NCBI RefSeq assembly: GCF_030929615.1
Contig: NZ_JAVFVU010000028.1
Coordinates: 84,896 to 148,895, forward strand
Direction: 5' to 3'
Length of the DNA: 64,000 nt
From: Dyadobacter sp. LHD-138
GTDB taxonomy: Bacteria; Bacteroidota; Bacteroidia; Cytophagales; Spirosomataceae
The position numbers were made by a program, and so were the translations under genes. A model generated the notes under the pieces. It did no database searches. It had not been told where the DNA came from and saw nothing but the letters and a program-made list of their open reading frames with translations. Shown piece by piece: positions 1-9,206 of the stretch (position 1 is the stretch's first letter; each line of letters starts with the position of its first letter).

Positions 1-2667
1 ATAGGCGCTACCCAAGCTGTTGGTGCTACTTCAAGTATTCTAAATATTACATACTATATCCTGTACACGAACGGTACGCTATATTCCCTGGGGGATAACG
101 TACATCGTCAATTGGGTATTTTCAGTACTACCAACTCAAACAGCTGGGTCCAACCAACTTATACCAGTGGAGGTGCCATAATGAACAACATTAAATGGAT
201 TTCGCCCAGTGAACATGACGGAGCGGGATGGGCAGCAGTCAACGTTATCAATAACACGGGTGAGATCTGGAACTGGGGTACTGATATCGGGGTAATGCTG
301 GGCAGATCAAGTACTGCGACTTCTGACGAACACGATGGTACCTCTGACCCGGCAGGTAAAGCGGTCAATCCAGGCCGGCCGGCCGATGCTATGGGCGTTG
401 GCGGGCCATATACCTCCGTAGAAACGGGAGGGCATACCACCATGGCTACGCGTCAATGTGTGTCTAACTTTGGTTATGTTGGTCATGCGATCAGGGGTAG
501 TGCAGGAGACAAAACCAGTACGGAGGCTTTCTATCGTACATTTTCATACAACACAGAAGGCGTTCAGGTATGCGGTGCTACTACCGCTGCGGTGGTTACG
601 ATCGAAGGAGGTATCACGGCCACAGGCAACAGCTACTGCGGCAATATGCAGCCCATCACCCTGGTAGGTAGTCCGGCAAATGGGACGTTCTCGTTTGTAG
701 GTACGCCTCCCGCAGGTGTTACCCTGAACCCTACTACGGGTATGCTTAATCTGAATGGTGCTACAGGTAAAATAAAAGTAAGCTACCAGACAACCAGCGG
801 TGCTCCCTGCAATGTGGCGCTGTCAACAGATATCGAGTTCGACATCGTAGCCTGTACCTACAAAAAGGTAAGCGGCGCGGTGTGGAACGACACGGACAAG
901 GACGCCAGGCTTGACGCAGGCGAAAGCGGGCTTAACCCCGGCAGCCAATTATGGGCCAACCTGATCTGGATAGATGCAGCCAACGGCGATAAAATTGTTT
1001 CCTCTGTAAAAGTGAATGCAGATGGTACTTATGAATTGCCAGCGACTTTCGGACCAGGTAACTACCGGGTGGAAATCACAAACAAGTCGTTTGGTGCCAA
1101 CACACCCGCTTCCTCCATTAACAACGCCACAGATAGAACCCTGCCAGGTACCTGGACATATACCGGCACTAACGTCAATAACGGAAATGTATGTACCCCT
1201 CCATGCAGTACGCCTTACACCCTGACAGGTATAACCGTGGCTTCGACAGACGTAGCCGGGTATAATTTTGGTATACAGCTGCCGCCCGTCACCATCAGTG
1301 GCAACGTATGGCACGATACAGATGGCGATGCCGTAAAAAATGGCAGCGAGAAGCCTGTAAGTGGCAAGAACGCTGATGACAATGGCGGAAATTCGTCGGT
1401 AACAGGATCAAATAAATGGGTAAATCTGGTAAATGCAGAAGGGAAAGTCGTGCAATCCGTACAACTGAACAAGGATGGATCTTACAACTTCCAAGGGGTA
1501 ACACCTAACGTTTCCTATAAAGTTATCCTGACGACTGCGCAGCAAACATCCGGAACAGATCTGACAGAGGCTTCGCAGATTCCAGGATGGAAAGCCACCG
1601 GTACCAATACCAAAGTTGCCGGGACTCCAACAGCTAACCCAGGAAACAAAACCAATGTGATTGATCTGGGGCAGGTAACTGCCCATGTTGAAAATGCAAA
1701 CTTCGCCATCCAGCAGCAACCCGAGGCAACCTCTGCGACGTACGGCCTGACCAGCAAACCCTTATCAGGAGATTTAATTCTATTGAATGGTTCGGTTGGG
1801 GCTTCCTCGGGCTCAGGAACCAAAGTAGCGCCGCTTGTAGGGACTGATCCGGATGGAACGGATGCAACACCTTTTTTCTTTGTAATCACCTCTTTACCTG
1901 TCACAAACGGAGGTACAGCCACGGGCGATGCTCCGGTGTTATTCTATAATGGTATCCCTGTTACGCAGAACGATATTATCAACAAAACCAAATTTGCAGA
2001 TCCTTCACTTTTCTCAGTTGGGCTGAACGGAAAAGGTTACACGAGGGTATCGTTCGGGTTCAAAACCGTTGATGCTGCCGGAGCAGAATCCGCCCCCGCC
2101 AGCTACACACTAAGCTGGGACAGCCCTCTTCCTGTAACTTTAATAAGCTTTACGGCACAGGCCGAAGCGCATGGCATCGTAGGTCTTATATGGAAAACTT
2201 CGCAGGAAAGCAATGCAGATCGCTTCCTGATCGAGCGCAGCAGTAATGCAAAAATCTGGAACCAAATTGCAGATAAAGCGGCCATTGGCGAAAGCAACGC
2301 TTTGGCAATTTATACTGCCAATGATGAAAACCCTCTTTCGGGTCTCAACTATTATCGTTTAAAAATGGTAGACATTGACGGTACGTACAGCTATTCACGT
2401 GTGGTAAGTGTTAAACTAACGGGAAATTCGCCAGCGGTAACGGCTTACCCAAATCCCGTAACAAACATTCTTTATCTGAAAGATATAGCCCCTGAATCGG
2501 TACGTCTGATCTCCCTGACCGATAGCTATGGAAGGGAAATCTATCGGAGCAGCGGGGTTCCGGAACGGGGTATTGACATTACAACTTTTGCAGACGGTAT
2601 CTACCTCATTAAAACGACCATGAAAGATGGGTCAATGACGGTAAAAAAGATTGTAATTAATAAATAG
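1..2667 (+). CDS. T9SS-secreted multidomain surface protein, 3' part (gene starts outside the window)
   Basis: The reading frame is open from base 1, so the 5' end lies outside the window; a TTG at 112 is not a convincing start. The visible 888 residues begin with RCC1-like segments (NGTLYSLGDN near residue 30, GEIWNWGTD further on). Two SdrD B-like repeats follow (GAVWNDTDKD near residue 293 and GNVWHDTDGD near 435). Next comes an Ig-like module starting LPVTLISF, and last a type IX secretion C-terminal sorting domain (AYPNPVTNILYL to the end, about residues 816-888). Such proteins are exported by Sec, carried across the outer membrane by the T9SS and anchored at the surface or released. SdrD-B repeats usually form Ca-binding stalks, so an adhesin or structural role is inferred; no catalytic domain is visible. 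The same LPVTLI module recurs in the gene at 18483 and the pseudogene at 19323. Confidence 0.85.
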   Translation: MGATQAVGATSSILNITYYILYTNGTLYSLGDNVHRQLGIFSTTNSNSWVQPTYTSGGAIMNNIKWISPSEHDGAGWAAVNVINNTGEIWNWGTDIGVMLGRSSTATSDEHDGTSDPAGKAVNPGRPADAMGVGGPYTSVETGGHTTMATRQCVSNFGYVGHAIRGSAGDKTSTEAFYRTFSYNTEGVQVCGATTAAVVTIEGGITATGNSYCGNMQPITLVGSPANGTFSFVGTPPAGVTLNPTTGMLNLNGATGKIKVSYQTTSGAPCNVALSTDIEFDIVACTYKKVSGAVWNDTDKDARLDAGESGLNPGSQLWANLIWIDAANGDKIVSSVKVNADGTYELPATFGPGNYRVEITNKSFGANTPASSINNATDRTLPGTWTYTGTNVNNGNVCTPPCSTPYTLTGITVASTDVAGYNFGIQLPPVTISGNVWHDTDGDAVKNGSEKPVSGKNADDNGGNSSVTGSNKWVNLVNAEGKVVQSVQLNKDGSYNFQGVTPNVSYKVILTTAQQTSGTDLTEASQIPGWKATGTNTKVAGTPTANPGNKTNVIDLGQVTAHVENANFAIQQQPEATSATYGLTSKPLSGDLILLNGSVGASSGSGTKVAPLVGTDPDGTDATPFFFVITSLPVTNGGTATGDAPVLFYNGIPVTQNDIINKTKFADPSLFSVGLNGKGYTRVSFGFKTVDAAGAESAPASYTLSWDSPLPVTLISFTAQAEAHGIVGLIWKTSQESNADRFLIERSSNAKIWNQIADKAAIGESNALAIYTANDENPLSGLNYYRLKMVDIDGTYSYSRVVSVKLTGNSPAVTAYPNPVTNILYLKDIAPESVRLISLTDSYGREIYRSSGVPERGIDITTFADGIYLIKTTMKDGSMTVKKIVINK

Positions 2668-2693
2668 CATCCCATTAAAGGAAGCATTTACCT

Positions 2694-2735
2694 AAAAGCC
2701 GCTACCGCTGTTGAAAAACAGAAGTAGCGACTTTT
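2694..2735. terminator. Hairpin between convergent genes, probable terminator
   Basis: An interrupted inverted repeat (AAAAG-GCTAC-CTGTT paired with AACAG-GTAGC-CTTTT, small symmetric bulges) sits 27 bases after the stop of the T9SS protein gene. It ends in a short T run on the plus strand and, being symmetric, could also serve the convergent operon that ends at 2882. Confidence 0.6.
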
Positions 2736-2881
2736 AACTTTTTCCAGCAAATAGGCAAAAAATGGAGAACGCCCATTAAGAGCAAAATCACTTAGCGCAA
2801 TTCTTTGTTCATTCACCAAGAGAACCCCATCGTAAATCATTCAAGGGTACCAACCCGGCGTCTGCGACGTATTTAAAGACA

Positions 2882-4357
2882 TCAATTAAGTGTTTTTGCT
2901 TCACCTAATCTAACAAATTCCGCAACAGATTCTTCATTTAATCCACCAACAATCTGAATGTGTGCATGTGTTTTCCGAATTTCCTCAATGCCTTTTTCGG
3001 TAATGGCTGATTGCCAAACAAAAACACTTTTCAGCCCTTTAAGCGCAGCTATTTTCTTTAAACCATCGTCTGTAACCTTCGTTCCGACAAGATTGAGATA
3101 GGCCAAATGCGGCATATCTTTCAGTGCATCAAGTCCGGCGTCTGTTATTGCGGTGTTTTCAAGATGCAGTTTTTTCAGGTTTTTAAACCCGCTAATTGCT
3201 TTCAAGGCATTATCTGTAATCTTCGTACCGCCTATTTTTAGCCAAATGACCTGCTCGGACAATGGTTTAAGCAACCCAACCTGCTCATCCGTCAAGCCCG
3301 GTTTGTTCACCGCACTCACCTCGATCAGATTTTGTCCGTGTGCCAAAGGCCGCACGAGAAAATTCACCTTTTGAAGCGCTTCAATGGCCTGTGGATTTCC
3401 CAGCGCGACTTTTATTTCCGGCTCAGAAGTTGTCTTATCGGCAACTTCGTTTTGCGCAGAGCTCCCCAATGAAGCCAGGGCAGGCTTCACAGCATCATTT
3501 GTTTTCAGTTCGGCTACTTTCTTATCCTCCGAAGCTCCCTGATCTATCCACCAGGAAATCAATGCGATCTGGTTTTCAGTTAACTGTGCTTTTCCTTTTG
3601 GCGACATGTGTTTTTCGTCTTCCAATGGCAACAGGCAACGCTTGATCAACTCGCTTTCGGCGCTTTTACCAACGACAATGGCGGGCCCTTCTTTTCCTCC
3701 TTTGATCATAGCCGTTAAGTTATCCAGCCTCAGATCACCTTTTTGTTTACCCGGGCCATGACATTGAGTGCAGGTCCTCTCCAAAACCGGCTTGATAATA
3801 TCTACATAAACAATGGCATTGGGAACATCCGCAATCGGCCCCAGTTCTGCGATCTCAACCACCTTCGCGGGCATTCCCGCCAGTGACCGGAAGGGTTCAG
3901 GCGTATGCTGCGTGAGGTAATCTGCTCCATGCGTGAGCGACCCTCCATCGTGACCAGCCACAAATGTCAACAATGTCGCCACAAGCAACAACGAACTCGC
4001 CAAAACGGGAGCCGTTTTAAGCCGTGCCGTCAGCAGGTCAGATTTGAGGAGCCAGGCAATCCAGGCAAATAGGGCAATGCCAATCCCTTTCCACATATGG
4101 CTGTCCAACAATTCATGATCGTAGCCACCACCATCGGCCAGCAAATATCCGGCAATGCACGCCAGGGTCGCGCCTATTGCCGAAAGCAGCAGTAACAGCC
4201 GGATCACAGATTCAGAAACAATGACTTTATCAAACCGTCTCAGCACTTCCAAAAGAGCCGTAATAATTAAAAAGCCGATGGGTAAATGTACAAGAACCGG
4301 ATGGAAGCGCCCGATAAAAAGGGCCCAGTCAGAAGATTGCAACAATAAATTATACAT
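2882..4357 (-). CDS. Membrane-bound cytochrome c-domain/leucine-rich-repeat protein (DUF2231-like)
   Basis: This 491-residue protein has four hydrophobic helices in its first 135 residues. The first, with the FHPVLVHLPIGF motif, is typical of DUF2231 membrane domains. A planctomycete-type cytochrome c domain follows, with the haem motif CTQCH at 196-200 and the usual downstream GDLRLD and later MSPKGK segments. From about residue 365 there are several leucine-rich repeats of the TDxxLKxLxxLxxL type. It probably binds one haem c on the periplasmic side, with the repeats giving protein contacts. It is the last of three genes (DUF1549/1553, DUF1501, this one) spaced 13-14 bases apart and is almost certainly co-transcribed with them. 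The substrate and redox partner are unknown. ATG start at 4357. Confidence 0.8.
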   Translation of the reverse strand: MYNLLLQSSDWALFIGRFHPVLVHLPIGFLIITALLEVLRRFDKVIVSESVIRLLLLLSAIGATLACIAGYLLADGGGYDHELLDSHMWKGIGIALFAWIAWLLKSDLLTARLKTAPVLASSLLLVATLLTFVAGHDGGSLTHGADYLTQHTPEPFRSLAGMPAKVVEIAELGPIADVPNAIVYVDIIKPVLERTCTQCHGPGKQKGDLRLDNLTAMIKGGKEGPAIVVGKSAESELIKRCLLPLEDEKHMSPKGKAQLTENQIALISWWIDQGASEDKKVAELKTNDAVKPALASLGSSAQNEVADKTTSEPEIKVALGNPQAIEALQKVNFLVRPLAHGQNLIEVSAVNKPGLTDEQVGLLKPLSEQVIWLKIGGTKITDNALKAISGFKNLKKLHLENTAITDAGLDALKDMPHLAYLNLVGTKVTDDGLKKIAALKGLKSVFVWQSAITEKGIEEIRKTHAHIQIVGGLNEESVAEFVRLGEAKTLN

Positions 4358-4371
4358 TTGAAATGTGGGGA

Positions 4372-5850
4372 TCAGGTCAATATTGGTTTTACAACTTTAC
4401 CATGGACGTCGGTCAGGCGATAGCGGCGACCCTGGTGCTTGAAGACCAGCCGCTCATGGTCAACACCTAACAAATGCATAACCGTTGCCTGAAAATCATG
4501 CACATGCACCGGATCTTTGATCACATTGTAGCCGAACTCGTCCGTTTCTCCAAACACAAAACCTTTCTTAACCCCGGCTCCGGCCATCCAGATCGTAAAA
4601 CTCCTCGGATGATGATCACGACCGTAATTATCTTTGGTAAGTTTGCCTTGTGAATAAGCGCCACGGCCAAATTCCCCTCCCCAGACCACCAGCGTTTCAT
4701 CCAGCAATCCGCGTTGTTTCAGGTCCTTAATCAATGCAGCAGATGCCTGATCCACACTCTTGGCCATTGTTTTGATATCATTCGGCAGGTTGCCATGCTG
4801 GTCCCAGCCCTGATGATACAGCTGTACAAACTTCACATCCTTTTCGATAAGCTTCCGGGCAAGCAAGCAGTTCGCGGCAAATGTGCCCGGCTTGCGGGAT
4901 TCTTCTCCGTACAGGTCAAAAATGTATTCTGGTTCCTTTGAAATATCCATCGTCTCGGGAACGGCCGTTTGCATGCGGTATGCCATTTCGTACTGCGACA
5001 TCCGGTAATTTATTTCGGGATCAAGGATTTTTTCAAACTGCGCCTGCTGCAACTTCGCAAGCGAGTTCAGCATTCTCCTGCGACTGGTTTTATCAATGCC
5101 TTCCGGATTGTTCAGATAAAAAACCGGATCGGGTCCTGAGCGAAAAACCACGCCTTGGTGCACAGAGGGCAGAAAACCGTTGCTCCACAATTTCGCATAA
5201 AGGGGTTGGTCGCCACCACGCCCTTTGGAAAGCAAGACAACAAATGAAGGCATATTCTGATTGTCGGATCCAAGCCCATAACTGATCCAGGAGCCCCAGG
5301 ATGGACGCCCGCCTTGCTGACTTCCAGTTTGGAAAAATGTTACGGCGGGATCGTGGTTGATCGCCTCGGTATGCATGGAGCGAATGAAAGTCACATCGTC
5401 CACAATACTTGATGTATAAGGCATCAATTCACTGATCATTAGATCACTGGGTCCGTATCTTGCAAATTTATATTTGGAAGCTGCCAGCGGAAAACTGCTT
5501 TGCCCGGCCGTCATACCGGTGAGACGCTGCCCTTTCCGAACGGATTCAGGCAGGTCCTGGCCCCACATTTGTTCCAGTTTGGGCTTATAGTCAAACAATT
5601 CCAGTTGTGAGGGTGCCCCGCTTTGGAACAGATAAATGATCCGCTTTGCTTTTGGCGCAAAATGAGGCTTGCCCAGTGGCAGTGAAGCACCCTCAGGCGT
5701 TCCATCTATCACCTTTTTTGCCATCGAATCATCTGCGTTTAGCAAGGAAGCCATTGCAGCCGCTCCCAATCCAAGGCTCGTTTTTGACAAGAAATTCCGT
5801 CGGCTTAACTGCTCGTGCACGTGGTTTTCAAGTTCTCTGTAAAAGCTCAT
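4372..5850 (-). CDS. DUF1501 domain protein with Tat signal
   Basis: This 492-residue protein has a clear twin-arginine signal (SRRNFLS at 16-22, then a hydrophobic LGLGAAAMASLL stretch), so it is exported folded. The rest matches the DUF1501 family, which belongs to the alkaline-phosphatase/sulfatase-like fold. Family-typical segments include IYLFQSGAPSQLELFDYKP, a GWDQHGNL region, VVWGGEFGR and GRDHHPRSFTIWMAGAG; the H and D residues there are likely metal ligands. DUF1501 genes are nearly always next to DUF1549/DUF1553 genes, as here (13 bases from the preceding stop). The biochemical role is not established. It is probably a periplasmic partner of the two cytochrome-type proteins around it. 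Confidence 0.85.
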   Translation of the reverse strand: MSFYRELENHVHEQLSRRNFLSKTSLGLGAAAMASLLNADDSMAKKVIDGTPEGASLPLGKPHFAPKAKRIIYLFQSGAPSQLELFDYKPKLEQMWGQDLPESVRKGQRLTGMTAGQSSFPLAASKYKFARYGPSDLMISELMPYTSSIVDDVTFIRSMHTEAINHDPAVTFFQTGSQQGGRPSWGSWISYGLGSDNQNMPSFVVLLSKGRGGDQPLYAKLWSNGFLPSVHQGVVFRSGPDPVFYLNNPEGIDKTSRRRMLNSLAKLQQAQFEKILDPEINYRMSQYEMAYRMQTAVPETMDISKEPEYIFDLYGEESRKPGTFAANCLLARKLIEKDVKFVQLYHQGWDQHGNLPNDIKTMAKSVDQASAALIKDLKQRGLLDETLVVWGGEFGRGAYSQGKLTKDNYGRDHHPRSFTIWMAGAGVKKGFVFGETDEFGYNVIKDPVHVHDFQATVMHLLGVDHERLVFKHQGRRYRLTDVHGKVVKPILT

Positions 5851-5863
5851 AACTATTTTTCTT

Positions 5864-8800
5864 TTATCTCTTGATCAAAAATTCATCAAAGTTCATCACG
5901 GTACTGGCCACGATCGTTCCCGCCGCAACCTGGGCGGGATTCAGCATTTTGTCAACAGGATACTCCCCTGTCGACAGGATTTCTTTCACACGTTTCGGGT
6001 TCTTGCTGAATTCAGCATATTCCTCTTCGTAGAGCTCCTTCAGAATGGATATTTCCTTTGCGCTTGGCGGCCTGCTCGTGAGCGCCGTAAACCCATATGC
6101 GATCTGTTCATCCAGTGTTTTACCTTTTTTCAGCATCTGCTGAGCAAGCACACGTGAAGCTTCTACAAACTGCGGGTCATTCATCACCACCAACGCCTGC
6201 AGCGGGGTGCTGGTTTTTTGCCTTTTTGTAATACAGAAATGCCTTTCTGCTGCATCAAAATTCAGCATCATCGGCGGTGGCGCGCTACGTTTCCAAATCG
6301 TATAGAGGCTCCGTCTGTAAAGGCTATCCCCGTGTTGCTGCTTATATGTGACGTCATTCCGGGTCGCCAGTGCTTCCCAAAGGCCACCTGGCTGATACGG
6401 ATATGCGCTTTTACCCCCAATCTTTGGCGTAAGCAAGCTACTAGATGCCAGCGCATTGTCCCTGATCTGCTCCGCACTCATGCGATAGCTCGGACCGCGC
6501 GCATAAAGTCTGTTATCCGGATCATTTTCCCGCGTTTTGTTATTTCCGTTGGAAGATTGTCTGTAAGTCGCGGACATCACGATCATTTTCTGCATAGCTT
6601 TCACATTCCAGTTCGATTGCCGAAATGTTGCCGACAGATAGTCAAGCAGCTCCGGGTGCGTGGGCAGCTCTCCCTGGTTACCAAAATCGTCGCTGGAAAC
6701 CACTAATCCCTGACCAAAATACATCATCCAGAACCGGTTCACCGTCACACGGGTAAAGAGCGGATGATCTTCATGCAAAAGCCATTTGGCGAGTCCCAAC
6801 CTGGTTTTTGGATAATCTTTCGGGATTTTAAAGAAACTGTCGGGCGTATCCGGATTTACCGGTTTTCCGGGGGCATCGTATGCGCCCCTGTTGAGGATGA
6901 AAGATTTCCGCGGAAACTTGCGCTCTTTCATCACCATCACATCAATTTCCTTGTCCAGAATTTCTGTCTCCTCCCCGATCAGTTTCCTGCTTTCGGCCAG
7001 GTGTTTTGTGAATTCAGGATCAATGTTGTTGAAATAATACTCCTTTAATGAAGCTGTCTGGGCAGGATTTCGCGTGGCAGCCGGCGTTTTGATCGCTGTG
7101 ATCAATTCATTTTTTAATGTATAAAGACCAAGCATTTCAAGACTCGTGAGCGGACGTGTATAGATCTTCAACTCATCCACTTCGAAGTTCTTGGTGCGCT
7201 GATCAGACAGATGGCCGATATTCAGCCTGTCCACATACCAGTTCGTTTTTTTCTTTCCGTAAAGAATACTTTCGGTAAGGTTATCATTGTGCACAACCAC
7301 TTTTGCAGGCTGCCCGTTGATATACAGTTTCAGACCATTTGCTTTGCTCAAACCGTCATAAGAAAACCCGATCTGCGTCCATCTGTTCATCGGAAACTTA
7401 TCCACTGTTTGCAGCTCAATCGCATTTTCAGGCCAAACATGACTCATTGTCACTTTAATACGACCATCCGCCTCGCGGAAAACATTCCAGCCACGGTAGC
7501 CATTCATGACACCATTGGATTTGTGGATCAGCGAGCCCGTTACCGCAGGGTCATGCAGGTTCAGCCAGATGCTGACGCTGAAAGGCTGGTTGCGCTCGAA
7601 AAAAGCAAACTTATCACCGAACCCAACCGGATTCTCGCCATACATGTATCGCGCTTTCCCGATCTTTCCGGGCCGTGAGGCTATATTCGACAAGCTGTCG
7701 TCGCCTTCCGAACTGGCTTTGTGTTTCGGATCGGCCAGATTTTGAAATTCCTTTCCTTTCGGCTCATCAAACGTAAAATGTCCCGCCAGATCTTTGGATG
7801 CCGGAAGCAATGCCTTTTCCGGATTAGCTTCGGCAGCGGCAAGCCATTGTCGGAAGTTCTGCTCGGCTACTGCCATGCGCTTTTCCCGTCCCGTTTTCTC
7901 CTTGCCAAGATTGGCGTGTATAAATTTCAGCTTTGCTTCTGCCTCCGGTGTCGGCAAGCTGATGCTTGGACTGGCTTCTCCATTGTAAGGGATCTGCCCG
8001 TTTTCATTATTATTATTAAAAAACGAATACAACGAATAATAATCCTTGTGGCTGATCGGGTCGTACTTATGGTCATGGCACCGGGCACATTCCACGGTAA
8101 TGCCCAGGAATGTTTTGCCAAAAGTATCTACCCGGTCAGTAACGTAAGCCGTCCTGTATTCTTCCGGGATAATCCCTCCCTCCTGGCTCTGCTGGTGCAT
8201 GCGGTTGAAGCCTGTCGCTACCATTTGATCACGCGTGGGCTTCGGTAACATATCTCCCGCGAGCTGCCAGGTTACAAACTGGTCATAAGGCTGATTTTGG
8301 TTAAAAGACTTGATCACCCAGTCGCGGAACGGCCATGCTGTGCGCATACCATCGTCCTGGTACCCCTGCGTATCTGCGTAACGAGCCGCATCGAGCCAGG
8401 AAACTGCCATATGCTCTCCATAATGCGGCGAGGCCAGCAGTTTATCGATTACGTTCTCATATGCTTTCGGAGACTTGTCCGCCAAAAAAGCTTTCACTTC
8501 TTCCGGTGTTGGCGGCAGGCCTGTAATGTCAAGATATGCTCTGCGGAGCAATGTGGTTTTGTCCGCTTCGGGTGCTGGCTTTACACCTTTTTCTTCAAGT
8601 TTGTTAAGGATAAATCTGTCGATATCGTTCCTAGCCCAGCCTTCGTTTTTGACTTTCGGAAGTTTGGATTTTTCCACTTTCGTAAATGCCCAATGCGGTT
8701 TGTATTCCGCACCTTCTTCCACCCATTTCACCAAAATCGCCTTTTCTCGCGCTGTCAGCGACAAATGTGATTCCGGCGTGGGCATAAGAATGTCCGGATC

Positions 8801-9127
8801 TGTTGAAAGAATTCTGTGCACCAGTTCACTTTTGCCCGGCTTCCCTGGTTTGATCGCTTTCAGGCCGCTTTCCGTTTCTTTTTCATAAGCGGCTTCAGCA
8901 ACATCCAGCCGCAAATCAGCCTTCTGATGCGCCGCATCCGGGCCATGGCAGGCAAAACACCGGTCAGACAAGATGGGTTTGACATCATACGTATAATCGA
9001 TCGGCTCTGACAGTGTTGACATTTCTGCTGCAACATCATCCGGCAAGTCAACTTTACCTCCGCAGGACGCCAGTACAGCGGCCCCGAGCGGCAATATGAG
9101 GTAAGATTTAAAGAAGTTCTTGAACAT
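5864..9127 (-). CDS. DUF1549/DUF1553 lipoprotein with cytochrome c motifs and LamG-like domain
   Basis: This 1087-residue lipoprotein has a lipobox ending at C22 (LASC). A planctomycete cytochrome c domain carries CFACH at 57-61. The DUF1549 (PSCyt2) region starts at WARNDIDRFIL and holds a second haem motif, CARCH, in ECARCHDHKYDPIS. A LamG/concanavalin-like segment lies in the middle (LAGHFTFDEP to about residue 680). The C-terminal DUF1553 (PSD1) contains FTRVTVNRFW and PLQALVVMNDPQFVEASR. The domain order is the standard one for the family. Two CxxCH motifs imply two covalent haems. It follows susD by 79 bases, with a hairpin between, and precedes the DUF1501 gene by 13. Its role is inferred to be periplasmic redox chemistry on material imported by the neighbouring SusC/SusD. 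Confidence 0.85.
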   Translation of the reverse strand: MFKNFFKSYLILPLGAAVLASCGGKVDLPDDVAAEMSTLSEPIDYTYDVKPILSDRCFACHGPDAAHQKADLRLDVAEAAYEKETESGLKAIKPGKPGKSELVHRILSTDPDILMPTPESHLSLTAREKAILVKWVEEGAEYKPHWAFTKVEKSKLPKVKNEGWARNDIDRFILNKLEEKGVKPAPEADKTTLLRRAYLDITGLPPTPEEVKAFLADKSPKAYENVIDKLLASPHYGEHMAVSWLDAARYADTQGYQDDGMRTAWPFRDWVIKSFNQNQPYDQFVTWQLAGDMLPKPTRDQMVATGFNRMHQQSQEGGIIPEEYRTAYVTDRVDTFGKTFLGITVECARCHDHKYDPISHKDYYSLYSFFNNNNENGQIPYNGEASPSISLPTPEAEAKLKFIHANLGKEKTGREKRMAVAEQNFRQWLAAAEANPEKALLPASKDLAGHFTFDEPKGKEFQNLADPKHKASSEGDDSLSNIASRPGKIGKARYMYGENPVGFGDKFAFFERNQPFSVSIWLNLHDPAVTGSLIHKSNGVMNGYRGWNVFREADGRIKVTMSHVWPENAIELQTVDKFPMNRWTQIGFSYDGLSKANGLKLYINGQPAKVVVHNDNLTESILYGKKKTNWYVDRLNIGHLSDQRTKNFEVDELKIYTRPLTSLEMLGLYTLKNELITAIKTPAATRNPAQTASLKEYYFNNIDPEFTKHLAESRKLIGEETEILDKEIDVMVMKERKFPRKSFILNRGAYDAPGKPVNPDTPDSFFKIPKDYPKTRLGLAKWLLHEDHPLFTRVTVNRFWMMYFGQGLVVSSDDFGNQGELPTHPELLDYLSATFRQSNWNVKAMQKMIVMSATYRQSSNGNNKTRENDPDNRLYARGPSYRMSAEQIRDNALASSSLLTPKIGGKSAYPYQPGGLWEALATRNDVTYKQQHGDSLYRRSLYTIWKRSAPPPMMLNFDAAERHFCITKRQKTSTPLQALVVMNDPQFVEASRVLAQQMLKKGKTLDEQIAYGFTALTSRPPSAKEISILKELYEEEYAEFSKNPKRVKEILSTGEYPVDKMLNPAQVAAGTIVASTVMNFDEFLIKR

Positions 9128-9154
9128 TAATGGGTAATTTTAAATCATAATTTA

Positions 9155-9192
9155 CAGCAAAGAAGCCATATTTTAAAACAGCTTCTTTGCTG
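9155..9192 (-). terminator. Hairpin between susD and the DUF1549 gene (terminator or processing site)
   Basis: There is a perfect 12-base inverted repeat, CAGCAAAGAAGC with GCTTCTTTGCTG, and a 14-base A/T-rich loop that is itself partly palindromic. It lies in the 79-base gap between susD and the next gene on the same strand. It may partly stop transcription or stabilise the susCD message, so that downstream genes are expressed less. Confidence 0.55.
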
Positions 9193-9206
9193 CGCCATGT
9201 ATACTG

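Noticed and set aside
2694..2735. CRISPR-like or tRNA-like structure among the hairpins of the window
   Set aside because: No regularly spaced direct repeats and no cloverleaf were found anywhere; the hairpins are single and fit terminators.
7721..8248. 175-codon plus-strand frame antisense to the DUF1549/1553 gene
   Set aside because: Shadow of a well-supported gene on the other strand; no start context or family resemblance.
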